Positions 23,701 through 38,700 of a stretch of 64,000 nucleotides of DNA are shown here, in pieces. Within the stretch, counting starts at the first letter, position 1. Each line of letters starts with the position of its first letter. The notes below the pieces were generated by a model that saw only the letters and a program-made list of their open reading frames with translations, was not told the DNA's origin and did not search any database. Position numbers and translations under genes: made by a program. The DNA lies in the NCBI GenBank assembly GCA_016617855.1, contig JAECUM010000811.1, positions 1-64,000 of the forward strand, given 5' to 3'. The DNA comes from Megalonaias nervosa. Its lineage: Eukaryota; Mollusca; Bivalvia; Unionida; Unionidae.

Positions 23701-26700
23701 CTTTTCTGACTTAGATGGTATGGAGCATCTTGAAATAGGAACATCTTTAGATTTAGAAAATGTATGTTTTATAATCTAAAATGTTCTTTAACCCTTTCAA
23801 CACTACAGACCGGTAAAGCGGTCCAGGAACAATAACTCCTGCTCAACACTGTTGACCGGTATTCTGGTTTCGCATACCTGTCTCATTTGGTGATAAATTC
23901 TCTGAATGGTCAATGTCTGGGATTCTCCTATAGTAAATATTTAATTCGTACGCTGATCATTTGCATACTATTTGGATACATTCGGACTTTAAGGTAGGCT
24001 CTTTAGAAGAAAGTGGGGTTTTCCAATCTATGAATGGAAATCTTCGAAGTTGCCTAAGTACATCCAAAATGGCAGACTTGTCTGATGATGAATCGGAATT
24101 ATCTGGGGACGAAGTAATTGAAAATATCGTCAATTTTGATCTTGTAAAGATAAATCAAGAAGAGAGGGAACGTATACGACAAGAATGGTGTGATATTGTT
24201 GGCGATAGTGATGACGATGAGGAATTTGAAGGTTTTGATCTTGTCGATGTGTACAAGACACCTGAATTTTGTCAGTGGACAAAATCTCCATCGGAACGTA
24301 ATATTCACACATTTTCCAAACGTGTAGGTCCAACACAAGTATTTGGATCAGGAACACAGCTTGAATATTTTCAGCTATTTTATAGCGACTGTATTTTCAG
24401 AAATAGCAAGATTTACAAATACCAACACACACCTGAAGCAACAGACTGACCCAAATCAACACAAAGGTGTTTGGACTGATGTCACGTTATCAGAAATAAA
24501 GTCATTTTATGGCCTGTTGATATTAATGGAAGTTATAAATTCGACAGAGATGAACTGTATTGGATGAAAAGTGAGAAATTCTGGCCTGTTGGATCAAATT
24601 TCGGAGAAATTATGTCACGTGACAGGTTTGTCCAGGTAAAACGCTACCTGCATTTCAGTGATGATACCAGTCAAAATCTTCAAGGTGACAGACTGCACAA
24701 AATAAGATTCATATTAGACCACTGTTGTCTGCAATTCAAGTCAGAATATGTTCCAAGCAGAGAAATATCTGTGGATGAAGCCATGGTACCATTTAAAGGT
24801 AGATTTGGAATCAAATAATACATGAAAGACAAACCTGTCAAGTCTGGCATCAAGTTATGGGTGGTTGCAGATGCAGTGTCAGCATATTGCTACAATTTTG
24901 AGGTCTACCTTGGGAAAAATGGAACTCTGTGAACAGAAATCTAGGTTTGGCAGCCAGAGTAGTTATTGAACTAACAAGACCTTTGCAAATGATTGGCTAT
25001 GTCATCTACACTGACAATTTTTACACCAGTCCTCAGTTAGCACATTACCTTTATCGCATAAATACCTACCTTTGTGGCACAGTGCGCACAAATCGAAAGG
25101 GATATCCAAAGGACTTAGTCTTGTCAAATGCAGTAGCAAGAAGCCTAGCCAGAGGATCATCAGACTGGCTCATGTGTGGTCCATTACTTGCATCTTATTG
25201 GAAGGACAACAGAACTGTATACTACCTGTCATCTTTCCATGCACCTGTTGAACCTGATTTGACCACAGCACGGAGAAACAAAGATGGGACTGAGAACGAG
25301 CTTTCAGCAACACCAACTGTGCTTGCCTATGCACAGTACATGGGAGGAGTAGACAGGCTTGATCAGAATACAAGGATAAATCGTTCCAAGAAGTCTATGT
25401 GGTGGTACCGAAAAGAAGTGAAGTTGTGGGAGCTGTCGTTGTACAATGCCTATGTCATTGAGGGAACTGTCATTGATCATAATCCTCCTAATAAAAGGAA
25501 ACAGGACTTGCTGTCATTTTGTCTTGATGTTGCTCATGCACTTATTGGAACATTCAGGTCCAAACGCCCTTTCAAGTGTCCCAGAAGTGAAAGTAACAAT
25601 GACAGTAGACTTGATGACAAAGGCCATTGGCCAACAAGTGCAGGTGGATCAGACAGATTGTGAACTGTATGCAACAAGAAACATCGCAATTATTTGGCAA
25701 GCCACCCTGGTACATCAGTGAGGGATAAATGTTACAAAAGGACCAAAACAACAATGGCTTGTGAGAAGTGTGATGTTCCCCTGTGCTGCAATGCTCGCAG
25801 CACTTGCTTCCGTGACTATCACACAAAAGTATACTTCTGGCAATGATATTTGTGCCTGCACAGGTGTGCTTGTACATGTAGATGATGTGTTTGCCAAAGA
25901 ACTGCCTTGGATTTTTGCTAAATTAATCTGGTTCACAGTCAAAACATGTGTTTTATTTCATATTTATTTCCGTTGAAATGAACATGAAACCTTGTATACT
26001 TCAGGTTTTAAATACCTGTAGAAATATCGTAACACACCTTCGGATTTGCTTGAATTTTGAGATAACATTGCATTTATTCGAGCCGTGATTTGTAAGAACA
26101 CAATGGATCAAAAACAGACCACATATTACTCTTTAAACACTTTATTCAACATTTTATAGAGAATACAGTGAAATTAACCTTTAATTTACCTTTTGATTTA
26201 CCTATATAATCATCTGCATGAGACTAAACTTGCTTATGAGAATATTTTCAGAAACCTGAATTTGTCTTTTTTACAATAGTACCAAATATGTATTCCTATC
26301 ACAAGAAATGAAATTTATACAAGTCATTGAAAATATGTTGCCTACATTTATTAAAATCTTGAAAGTTACTTAGTGTTGAATGGTAGTCTTTCCCTTGTAG
26401 TTATTTAGTGGTGAAAGAGTTAATACCATTCAGTAATGGTCATGTTTGAACTTTGAAAAAATTAATTTCATCCTGGAAAAACCTTGGAAATGACCTGGGC
26501 ATTTATCTTTAGAAAAGCGTGGAAACCTTGCGGAATGCTGGAAATCAAAATCATTCAAGGTTTGTTCAGTATCAAGCTGCATGGTAAATTTTAGAAGAAT
26601 CCAACAACATGGCTTTAAACAAATTGTCCCTGGTTACTTGTTATTCAAATCTGGCTTTATATTATTGAAATTTTGGAAGTATTTTGTTTTTAGATGTCTA

Positions 26701-29700
26701 CTTTCTCAGAGATTATTTGTAACGTTACAGTATCTATACCCATGTTTTCCAGCTGTGATTTTTCCACCAGGATCAACCAGGGTTTTAAATAAATTGTATG
26801 TGTTTGATTGTGAGCATTTACATCATGATTTTAGAGCAAGGCTTATTGTTTGACACACTCCCATTTATTTCCACAAAGTTCCTGTCTGAGGCTTGCTGAC
26901 GATCCACACCAAATTTTCATATTTTACACAAGGTTACATTTCTAATGACAAAGTGAGTTATGACATTTGACCTTGAGATTATATGTTATTTGCAGAAGGA
27001 TCCAGGAATGCTTGTGTTGGCATGAATTAGTTTTATGTAAGAATTCAATATACAGTCAAACCTGGTTATCTCAATTATGTCGGGGGTATAAAAATTCGTT
27101 GACATAACTGGGTCCCAAGATATTGAGGTTAAGTTGGCAAATGTAGAATTATTAATTATGCATCTGAAGCACCAAAAGTGAGGAGTGTTTTTTTTTTTCT
27201 AAAAACAAATGGGATTTCTATAAATAATAAAAATAATAATTCAGTCATCCCAGTTTTCATAAACCAGGAAACTGGAGGTCTTTTAAATGAGATTAAGTAA
27301 CAAGTCATACAGTTTTAGAACACTTATGTTACTGTAACAATGTCAGTGGTTTAAAGCTGCTTTTATTTCCCTTTGAATATTCTCATCCCTTTGGTAGCCT
27401 CAGCAGGGCAATAGTTTTCTCATTCAGACCAAAATCAAGGCCAATTTAAGTACATGTACATGTAGGACTGTACTTTAAAAAAAGTATTTTCTTTTGTTAG
27501 TGTTGACTTTAACTAGTAGCAAACTGTTACTGACCAAAACAGTGCATGAAAATTGATCGCTTTTGTTGATCATCAGAGGTTCTTTTACACTGGTATGGTG
27601 GTTTTTACTGATGAAATTTTCCTCTACTGGAAAAAAATATGAGGCTGTTGGTATTCATGTACCGACAAAGTATAAAATGGGTTTAAAGTCTTTAAAGTTA
27701 ACTGTCTAAACATTAAATTCTGTAAGAAACTGACTTTTGTTCTATTCATACAGTTGTAGTCCCATATCCCTTCTGACTTTGTTCTATTCATACAGTTGTA
27801 GTCCCATATCCCTTCTGACTTTGTTCTATTCATACAGTTGTAGTCCCATATCCCTTCTGACTTTGTTCTATTCATACAGTTGCAGTCCCATATCCCTTCT
27901 GACTTTGTTCTATTCATACAGTTGTAGTCCCATATCCCTTCTGACTTTGATCAGTGACCTTTGGCAACAACACAGCACCAGAAGGAGACTCAGCGTATCA
28001 CTTTGATGGATTGCAAGGCTTTAATATTTGATTCTAGATAAAACAATACAAATGAAAGCAATCCTCTTTCTGTTTCATAAACATTACTCTTATCAGTCAC
28101 TTTCTGCTTAATTTTCTTTGCATTGAAGAATCTTTAATCATGGCACAGCGATGGACAACTTCATTTGAACAAAATTACTGGGCGCTATGAATTTTTAAAA
28201 AGTACTGTTTGTGCTTTAATTTACTCTTGTTCAAAACAAATTAATAACAATAAATACATCTTTGTTGGTGTGGAGGGGGTGGGTAACCAGCTTGGTTTGG
28301 AATTTTGCTGGTTTCTATTTATGATTGGAAGTCACGTGATCTAGCCATTCTGAATTTTTAGGCTTACACTCACTCCAAGCATGGAAACACTTTAACTATT
28401 TACTTTTGTAAGTGAATTCTGAAACAAAGTTGTTAATTGTGTATAGATTAAGTTGGTGACTGAGTGTGAAGATATTGGAATGCGATTACACTATAGTTTG
28501 TTTCACAAAGCATCGTGAATTTTATCCTATCTGTATATCTCTCAATTTTCAGGTCAGCATCATTGAATGTAGCTAAAAGTACCTGATTAATTTTAAATGT
28601 ATAGTGTCAAACGAATGAGGTATTTTTAGCTACATTTAATGATGCTGACCTGATAATTTACAGATATATAAAATTCGTGATGCTGTGTGGGACAAACTAT
28701 ATTGGTGTTGACGACACTGTCCATTATGAATGCAGCTCCCGTAATGGTCAAAAACATATTAGTTCAATTTCTTTACTCTAAAGTATTGTTTACAACATAA
28801 TTTTCTCCACTCTATGCAGGTGATAAACCATGCATTGATGAGATTTGCTGATTAGCATTTGTACCTGTAACATTTGGTTTGTACTGACTTTTTTCATCCT
28901 TGTGGTATGAGGTACTAGTAGTAGTGGAAATGTCTGATCAGTTGTAAAATTTCTCGGAGAGGGACATTAAAAGTTGCATTTCATCGAATTAAGCAGGTCC
29001 ATATGTTACTTTGGATCGAAACTTATGCCCGACATAATGGGGTTATTGACTTAACAGTGGTCGAGATAAGTGTAGACAAATTAGCATAACAAAATGATTT
29101 TTTGGGACTGGATCAAAACGCCTGATATACATGGGTTCTCTTGATAACCGAGGTTGAGATAAGTGGGTTTGACTGTATATCTGATGTTTCAGATAGCTTG
29201 TTTAGTGCCATATATACTCACGTATAAGTTGAGTCAAATTGCAAACAACAAAGACCCTGATCTGCTGTCACATAATGCGCCTGCAGATCAGGGATTATGT
29301 TGTTTTACTGATCTGCATAGATACAGCTCTGTTGGTGCATTATGCAATGGCAGATCTGGGTCTATGCAGTTTGCAGTTGGGCTCAAGCGAGTAAATATGG
29401 TATGATTACCATAGGGTTTAAATGTGAAACTTTGTACTTAGAGTGAATACCAATTAGAATGAAAAAATGTGTGCCACTTTGGGCATAATTAAAAATGTAT
29501 AGCTGGTCAGATTTTCTTTGATTTTTTTTAAAGAGAAAGCCAAATTAAAATGTGTAATTGATTTTGTGGTGCAGTTTTTGAGAAATGAGTATGAATGCTG
29601 TAATTGAACGTTTATAATAATGCGTGAAAATGTATTAGAAAATTAGGTTATATGGTATAAGATGGTAAGGAAAGATTGGAATGAAATGTTTTAGAAAATT

Positions 29701-32700
29701 AGGTTGTATGGCAATAATGGGCTTGGAAAAAAATCTGTTTTTCTGTATATAATTAAAAGGGTTTTGACATATCTAGTGTATTTTGGAAGATAAAAATGGC
29801 ATCCATGTACAGGTGTACTCCTGATTGCTGTAAACTAATTAGAAATTAACCTTGAAATTACAGAGTAACCATTTGGAAAATATTTCTGGAGATGTGTTTT
29901 AGAAAATGTTAAATAAGTCATATTATATACTAGCACATTGGGCTATCTGATTTTAAGTTAGACCTATGTTCTGATATCCCCCTGATCTCGTGAAGCACAG
30001 TTTATCAGACTGTGATCCTGCAGCAGTGGATCATGCATGATGCAAGAACAGAAGCTGTCACTAATGCAGTCCCTCTTAAGCCTGAGTGATGAGTGTTTTT
30101 ATTATTCTTGAAAACAAGTGTTTTCATTTCATACAAAAAAGAAATTATATGACATGACAACAGTTACTCTTATTTCAGAATTTGTTCCAGTGTGATCAGA
30201 TTTTATACACTATTGTGCCAGTTGGGGGAAAGGAAGACTTGGAAAGAGCCTATTTAGAGAATTCAGAAGGGGTATGTAATTTACATCTTTTAGTACCTGT
30301 TGCTTTGGTTTTTTATTTTCCTGAGAACATTGTGATCAAATGAATATAGTAATTTATGTCTTTGTTGTTTTGAGGGAGTTAGCCTGCTAATTAGAAATGA
30401 TCATTCATGAAGGCAGGTTACTGTGACAGTTGTAGTTCGTGAATGAACCTGTCAGTTATTAATGAATTTGATATTTGGTTAAAACACATCTCAGGTCATT
30501 AGTAAGCTTTTGGATCTGGATAAAATGAAAAGTACTGTTTTATTCAGTTTCTTCTACAGTTCCTTGAATGCTTGAATGCTTTACTGGTGATTTATATCAA
30601 GGACATCACATTCTCATTTGTCTTTTTGCAGTTGTCAGAAATGCAACAGTTTTGCTATGAAGTCTTGATATGGAACTGGGCTTTCAGTGACCTGAGCTTT
30701 CGGGTCAAATATGCATGAAATTCTCAGAGAAAGTGCCATTTCTCTATATTGCATCCCCATGATGTGCATCAATTCCCCTGTCATGTTCCTCTGTTTATAT
30801 TTTTGGTCAGTCATGGCCAGTCTGTGGAATAGCTAATGGTTAAACTTGGTAAACAGGCATAGAGCCATAGTGACTAATTAACAGTTAATCCTTTTCTGAC
30901 GTGAGGACTTCAGATAAATAGATGTTCTATTGAATGTATATGTAAGCACCTGTGGTTGCTCAGCAAATAAACATTGATATTTGTTTTTATGGTGTTTAAA
31001 TTGGTGACAATGTAAATGAATATAAATCATGAAAGTAATCAACACATTCTTAGTGTTTGATTTGACAATACTGTCTAATTATTAATATCCAGTAATAATA
31101 ATAATAATAGTAATAACTACAACTATTTCAATACATGTGATTTAGACTAGGGCACTACAGTATAAATTGTCCCCTTTTAAATGAGTGTAGAAAAGTACTT
31201 TGACTTGTAAAAACGAGTCAGTAAATTAGGTTTTAAATTTTTTGGAAACTGACCTCTGATGAAATGGCATTAATGGTAATGAAGGGTGAAAAGTAGATGA
31301 AAGTGAGAGAACAAGTGAAGACAATAATGAGAACTCGAACATGAAATATATATTTAATGCTAACTCTGTGGTGAAGGATGCTCATAAAATTGCGTCAAAA
31401 ACACAAGCATGGGAACTTTGAGTCCTGAGTGTGAGAAGCAGTTCTCATGGTTTTAAAAAGTGGAATCAGATGGTACATGAATAGAAGTTTCTGAGTGGTA
31501 AAAGACTGCTAGAAAGCAAAATCCTTTCATTTGAAATGGAAATGCTTACTTGCAGCTGTCAACTTTTAGCCATCACAGATTTAATCTGGATCATTTCATT
31601 TTTGCTGAGGGTTGCCATGCTATGCAAAAAAGACAAACAGTCCTGTATGCTGTTGAGAAAATTGATGATTGCAAAGCAGTACAGTTTTATACAATGAATC
31701 AGTAAACAAATTCATCAGAATAATGGAGGAGTGTCCTGTACATGAAGACTTTATAATGGACTAGTGTCAAGGAAAAAATTCTTGAAAAAAAAAATCCACA
31801 TAATTATGGAAAGTCCTACTTAAACACCATGAAACTGTAGGAAATGCAATAAAGCACCGAAAAATAAAAATAAACATGATGAGATATAGGTTAGGAATAG
31901 TCAGCCAAATTGCTTTTAGCCCTGTAATGTCGTGATTATTTTTATTTTCCCACTTCAAATGAATATTTTACAAATGTAACCATCAAGTGAACTTGGAAAT
32001 AACTTGCATCAAAACTTTAAAGAAGCTTAGAAAAATGTAAGTACAGAATGAAAAAAATTGGGATTTGGAAAATATTTTCGTAAAGTAATATTAATATGTC
32101 AAAGAAATTTGATATTGTATTGCATGTTTGTTGTATAATGATGTGGTCTTGAGCAAAACATGTAACAAATATGATCCACAATTCCTGGAACACCTAACCT
32201 TTGGTTTTATGACACATCTGCTCTGCCAAAGGGACATGGAGAAGTTTATGGTAGGTTACAAAACTGCATGTCATAAAAACAGACAAAACATAAGGTGGAC
32301 AATATTTCTTAATGCAGGTTTAAATTAAACTGGGCCATACTTTCAGAATCATCTTGCATTACAAAGTATTGAAAACTGCACTTTAATGGACTTGGATAAA
32401 TAGGAAAATTGGCAGAAATTGGTAGATATAACCTATTTTAAAATAAAACTTATTGATCAACATTTGCTAAAGTTGAATCCCTAATCAGCTTTTGAGGAGC
32501 ATTGCTGTGGACACACATTCAATCGAAATTGGCAGGCATTAGTAGATATAATCTATGGTAAAATAAAACTTATTGATCAACATTTGCTAAAGTTGAATCC
32601 CTAATCAGCTTTTTAGGAAGCATTGCTGTAGACACACACTCAATCAAAATTGGCTTGATATTCCTTAAGATAACTTTCTGCAATCAAATAGTAACATTAC

Positions 32701-35700
32701 GTAATCATCCTCTAACAAACAAAACCCCAAACTGATATTATTCAATGTCTTAAAAATGATAGCTAATAGATTCTTTAGTGATTTCTGTACATTACTAGCA
32801 TTCCTGTCTGAAAATGACTGTTTGAATGACTTAACATCAACGTTTTATGCTTAACTGGTGTTACTGTCAGAAAATGATCATTTGAATGACATAACGTCAA
32901 CATTTTATGCTTAACTGGCATTACTATCAGAAAATGACTGTTTGAATGACTTATATATTTACGAGCTATCTACAGTAGAAAATTTCGTATTCATTTTTCA
33001 TTTATGAATCATTATGTCCAAAGTATGGCAGTCACAAAAGCCTATGTAGGTATTACCTGCCTCTGATATGTTTGCAGAAGTGACATATCACTATAACAAA
33101 GATTTTGCTAATATATAGTGTAGGGAATTTGCTATCGGTGCTAAAATGATCATTGATTCTGTGGAAATATGAATGACTGATTCTCCACAAACAGTCAGTA
33201 TGGTTATCAATAAATTAAGAAAAAAAACCAAAATTGTTGACGATTCTTCTAACAAATTATGAAAATAGTGTGCATTCAAATGAAGAAGTGATCTGTGCAT
33301 GTTGATTTGTACATTTGCCAGTGGATAATTAAATTTAGTACAACATGTGGCATAACTAGGAATGAGATATACTTAGAATTCAAGATATGAGTAATACCCA
33401 CATCCTGTAGGAAACAAAATTTTCCTGTGAAAAATAACATAACAACCTCTCTAAGGCTGCACAAATTATGCCTTGGTTCCTATCCTTGGAGTCCTTGGGT
33501 AGGACTTGAAGGTCATATGTGCAGAATTTCAATTACAATGACATTATATTCACAGCCTTAGTAGGAAGATGTATCATATGTCTGTCACAGATTTTGCATT
33601 ATAACCACTGAACCACTATCTTGGGAGGGGGGAGGGTGTGTGTGTCTGATTTGGATTTTTAACGTCGCTTTAACAATTTTTCAGTCATATCGCTATGATG
33701 TCTGCAGTGTGGCAGTTTATAGAGATGTCTAGTACTGGCGCATCATGCTGCAGACAAGTAGCATGATGTCCCACCCAGTCACATTATCCTGACACCAGGT
33801 CGACCAGTCCTAACACTAACCTCTTAATGCTGAGCGCCAAGCAAGGCAGCTGTTAGTACCATTTTTATAAGTCTTTGGTATGACTCGGCTGTGGATTGAA
33901 CCCAAGACCTCCCGCATCCAAGGCGGATGCTCTAATTACTAGGCCAATGGAGCGGTCTGGGGGAAGGGGGCATATATGGAGGAGTGGTTAGGAATAAATA
34001 GTAAACTGATTGGAGGGTTGTGATGTCATACAGATGCCCTGGTTATGTACTTGTCCAAATTAATATTGGTAATACTTTGGGAAGCAGTGAATACAGCCCT
34101 CATGATCACTGCTATGGTGCATTAGCATACTATTTACTTGACTGTAGGGCCAAAAACATGCCAGAAAAATTGCATTAGATGTTTTTGTAAACTACCATGT
34201 TGTTGTCAGAAAAATATATTTGTTGCATAATGAAACTATTGTTGCATATGGTCCCAAGTCTTTTTATTAGATTAAATGGTGTTTGGATAAAAGAGCTGAC
34301 CATACTTGAAGTACAGGTCCAAATGTGTGTACATTCAGATGGCAGGTACAGAAGGTGATGGTAAAGGTTGCTCTGATAATCAGTTTTAAGGGAGATGATG
34401 AGGTGTACAAAAACTGACTACATAATATGTATTGTATTGTGTTACTATCCATTGTTTGTCAGTTAAGGATGGATGGATGGAAGATGGTGAAGGAGGAATG
34501 GATGAATAGACAGAGGAGCTATTAACTTGGTGGTGTGTGGTGATGTAAAAGGGACTAATATTAAATGACTTAAGTAATTATGGGGAACACAAACAAAGAC
34601 AGATGAATCTAAAATTTCTTTTGAATTAATGAAATTGAAATTATATACTGGAGCATATTTGGTAGAATATCATTCAGTCAGATCACTAGAAGAGACAGTT
34701 CCCTTTACCAGTGCAATTTACTGATAAACTAGTAAAAGAACAAGGCAAGATTAATTTGGTTTATAAAATGGTGAAGCAAAACTTATTCTTGTACTTAACC
34801 AAAAATATGCAAGGCAAACTATACAGTGCTTTCATTTTATTTTTACAATAATTTTATAATTCAGAAATAAAGGAATTTGTCTATTTCTTCCTTTTCAGAT
34901 TACCTTGCAATATTCAGTATTAAAAACTTGTGCTTATCTAGAATTCTTTAGCTTTGTAAATCTTAATTTCGCCATAAAAATCCATTTACTTGTATCATAT
35001 CTCTTCCTTAATTACATAATAAATCTCCCTAAGACTTTTCTCAGTCAACTTACTTTATAACCTGTTTAAATTATTCTGCATTCTATCAACTTACTATACA
35101 CACTGTTAAAGTTATCTCTTTTTATCATGTCATTGACAAAAGCTATACAAATTTCCCTTTTTCTCTATGCACCTAGTGAGATTCAGTTTGGTCTGACTCT
35201 GCTCTGACAGATAACCAAATGCTCATGGTTTTTATACTCGGAGCAGATGTGCTATCACTTCTAAGTGAACTTCACATAAACCTGTGAGCAACAGACTAAA
35301 ATATAACTGTCACTACAACATAACAATCAAATATCATATATTCAAAATAATTAATTTGAATATAACAGCTTCAAAACTACATAAAATATCGTCAATTTTA
35401 CCATGAATACAAATTTAATAGCCTGGATTAACAATTTCACTTCTTTGATATTGTCACAGTTGTTAGCATATGCTAACTGCAAAGTTTGTGGCAAGTGCAG
35501 TAACAAGCTATGTCAGTATACCATTGAATAGTGATGGGAATTGGTCAGAATTTCATAATCGATAATCAGTTCCACTTAACCAAATGATAATCGATTATAG
35601 TCAGTTACTAAGGGCAAATTTTTATTTGTTTTTGATATACAGCTATATCTTTGCTCAAGAGTTCAAAATGTTAATAAATGTACAGGAGTAATCTCTTGTA

Positions 35701-38700
35701 ATGACATGTATACTTTAACCTGATAAAAATGTTACTTTTTTCTGTGTTGTATTATTTTTGTTCTACAGCTTTGTTAAATGAAAGCCACTTTCAGTGGCTA
35801 TTCACATTTAACTGAAAAACTGTTGCAATTCCCCAAAACCCTTTCATTCACATGTGATGTGTCTATCACTTAAAGTGCAGAAGGACATGCTTTTTTTGTT
35901 TGTCATTATTTACTAATACTACAATCAAAGGATCTTACATTTAAACTAAAAAAAATCATCAAAAATTGTTTAAATTTTTTAACTCAACCATTTAAGAGCA
36001 AAATCATCTAATCATGACATTTATCCAAATTTGAAAGAAAGTCCTACTTAACTTACCATTTAAACAGGAGTTTTACTAACCTTGGTGTTTTGCATACAAC
36101 TAAAAAGTAGTTTCCCTTTCCGCACAATTGATTTAGGAGTTTCACAATTGATTATATTATTGGTTTGCTAAATTGTAATTGATAATTGGAACAACAATAT
36201 TGAAGAGTAAGGCATAACCCTGAATGAGGTCAAATCTCAAGGACAGAGGTACTGATGCGCCATTGTTGAAGCAATAAAAAACGTACTGATATTCCAAAAA
36301 TAATGAAATGAAACAAATGTAACAGTATTGGATGGCTGTAAATGTAATAATATGGTCCAATAACTAGAAAAGGTCAGATCCTTTTATTTATACATATACT
36401 ACATAATGACATTATAATTGGCTTTGTAAAGTTGATTGATGTGCATGTGTCACCCAGTTCATAAAGATAGAGAACTTAAATGTCAACTTATGCATTACTG
36501 TATATTACATTTTGTCAGTATTTTTTGTTGCCCTTTTTTGCAGTTAATTTCCATGCATTAATTTTTCATGCAGTAATATTTCTGGATACTTTGGTGTCAA
36601 TACTGTGATTGCAATGAATGCTAAAGTAGAACATTTGAAATACTCTGATGAATTGCTCTTCTTAATGATTCTTGTTTTTATTTTTTGCATAGGTGAAACA
36701 TGTCATAATGATAAATTGTGGTGCCAACTTTGACATAGTGGAGACTCTACAACCGCTGGAATATGTAAAATTCTATATCTGTGATAGGTGAGTCATCTTT
36801 ATAGAGAGAAGTGGAATGTGCATGTATTAGAGGTATAATTATTTGTCACCATGTATCAGCATTATTTTCTGCGACAGTTTCCTGCATTGGCATCTGTTCT
36901 ACAGTGACAGTTTCCTGCATTGGCATCAGTACTAATGCAAGAATGTCCCAATACATTGCAAGTGAGATAGTACGTCAATGTAGTAAAGGGGATGTATTAC
37001 AATATACATACATTAAAGCTGAGAAATGAAAGAAAATTTAAATGCTTTATATCACTACCATAAAACCATGAAAGATATTGGTGCTCTTCATTTTCTGTTT
37101 CTATTTCCAGTTTTCCTTTACTTGACAAGAGAAACCACCAGTCTCAGCAAAAAAACATCAGTCATTTCTTTGTTGCATACTGCCTGGAAATATTTTTGAA
37201 ATATTTTTAGAGCTTCAGGGTCAAATAATTACAAAAGCATTGTATAGTTAATAATAAATCCATATGCAGATTTTTCAGAATGGTTGTGATATATTGAGTT
37301 AATCCTCTTAAAATTCACACATTTCAGAAAAAACAAGCAAAATATTGAGTTTTTTTAGCTCAATCCAAAGCAAATGTTGTTGTTGTTGTTGTTGTGGGGT
37401 TTAACGCCATTTTTCAGCACACGATAGGCTATACATGGCGGCCAGTATTAATGGTGGAGGAAGAAACCGGGAAATCCCCAGAAAGAACCACCGACCCACG
37501 AGAAGCTACTGGCAAGCTTTCTCACATATCCACATTCGCTGAATCCTAGACTCGAACCCACGCAGACAGAGGTGAGATGGCAGTGATCCGTAACGGAGAG
37601 CGCTTTAGACCACTCGGCCACTCGGGGCCCCCCAAAGCAAATGTAGAATTGGTGGATATATCCTGGTCAATTATTAATAGAATTAATCATTTCATGAAAT
37701 ATTTCATTCAATAAATGTCTGCATAGACCAATTCTACTACAGAAACAGATTCCAGTTTTTGACTGTAACCTATTTTGGATTAGTGTTGAATGGTAACCTA
37801 TTTTGGATTAGTGGTGAATGGTAATCTATTTTGGATTAGTGGTGAATGGTGATCTGTTTTGGATTAGTGGTGAATGGTGCATCAACATGATAATAGCTAC
37901 ATGGTGCCAAATAAAAGTAAAGTTCTAAAAATATAATAATTGCACAAAATTTTTAGGATGATAAAACCCTTAGGATTAAATGTAAACATGAGGTTTATTG
38001 AGTTAATCAGAGAGAAAACAGAAAATTTAAGCATTGATTTTTTTGCTCAAAGATGATTACTTTTCCTTCTTGAGTGACCCTTATTTGTCCCAGGGTGTAC
38101 TGACAAAGATTAATAATTTGTAATCCACTATTTTGGAAAACAACACTGTGTTCACGTGGTGTAAACATAGTACAATTCATTTGGTACGAAGGGTGATTAA
38201 ACACCTGTGTTGATGTTATATCAATTCACTAGATGAGACTTTTAATCCCGTCTTTATCTTAGTCATTAGTGTCATTTTACCTCATTTGGAAACTACAACA
38301 TGTGAACCTAGTCAGAGTTCAAAATGGAAAATAGCAGATTGGCTACCTGTTCTGTGCTTATGCTATATAGTAAAAAATCTGACAGCAGTATATGGTTACT
38401 AAGAACATAAATCAAATAGAACTCTGGATTATGGCAGGTCTCATGTTTACATACTGAAATTATTATTTCCAACATCTTTCAGGACAGAAACAAAGGTTAA
38501 TATTTTTGTTTACTCCAGATTACATTTGTCTGCTAATTGATTTGATAATTCTTAGAATTTCCCATGGGATTCTTTCAGACTAAATAATTATCGTAAGAGA
38601 TAAAGCAAGGCTATTTGTGGAGATAATTGCTACTAGAGTTTTAAATTGGAAATAAAAATTTGTTTCATTATATTGGTTAATTCCAAGCTGCCAGTGTTTT

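Larger units (their letters stand above)
27053..29175. mobile_element. Non-autonomous Tc1/mariner-like TIR element, TA target site
   Basis: Left end TA+CAGTCAAACCTGGTTATC and right end, inverted, TA+CAGTCAAACCCACTTATC form terminal inverted repeats flanked by TA. The TIR sequence and TA duplication fit the IS630-Tc1-mariner group. No transposase frame is recognisable inside. It holds a 42-bp minisatellite (27730-27950) and a nested palindromic MITE (28492-28701). Confidence 0.75.
18147..30178 (+). other. CDC45 intron 2 (12 kb)
   Basis: The longest visible complete intron. It carries a SINE (18526-18775), a decayed piggyBac (23788-26423) and a mariner-like TIR element with a nested MITE (27053-29175). 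Around 21880-22010 there is a stretch rich in GGAAA and CTGGAA words resembling ends of old CAGGGTTCC-type DNA elements. The segment 23131-23210 resembles the right end of the 9427-9839 element. Confidence 0.8.
30272..36692 (+). other. CDC45 intron 3
   Basis: Contains a two-copy 121-bp repeat (32410-32652), a 60-bp repeat (32795-32955), a minus-strand SINE (33641-33955) and a GTGATGGGAATTGG motif near 35531 that resembles ends of hAT-type elements. No coding content recognised. Confidence 0.8.

Noticed and set aside
27624..28006. Frames with 14-residue repeats on both strands
   Set aside because: Product of the 42-bp minisatellite.
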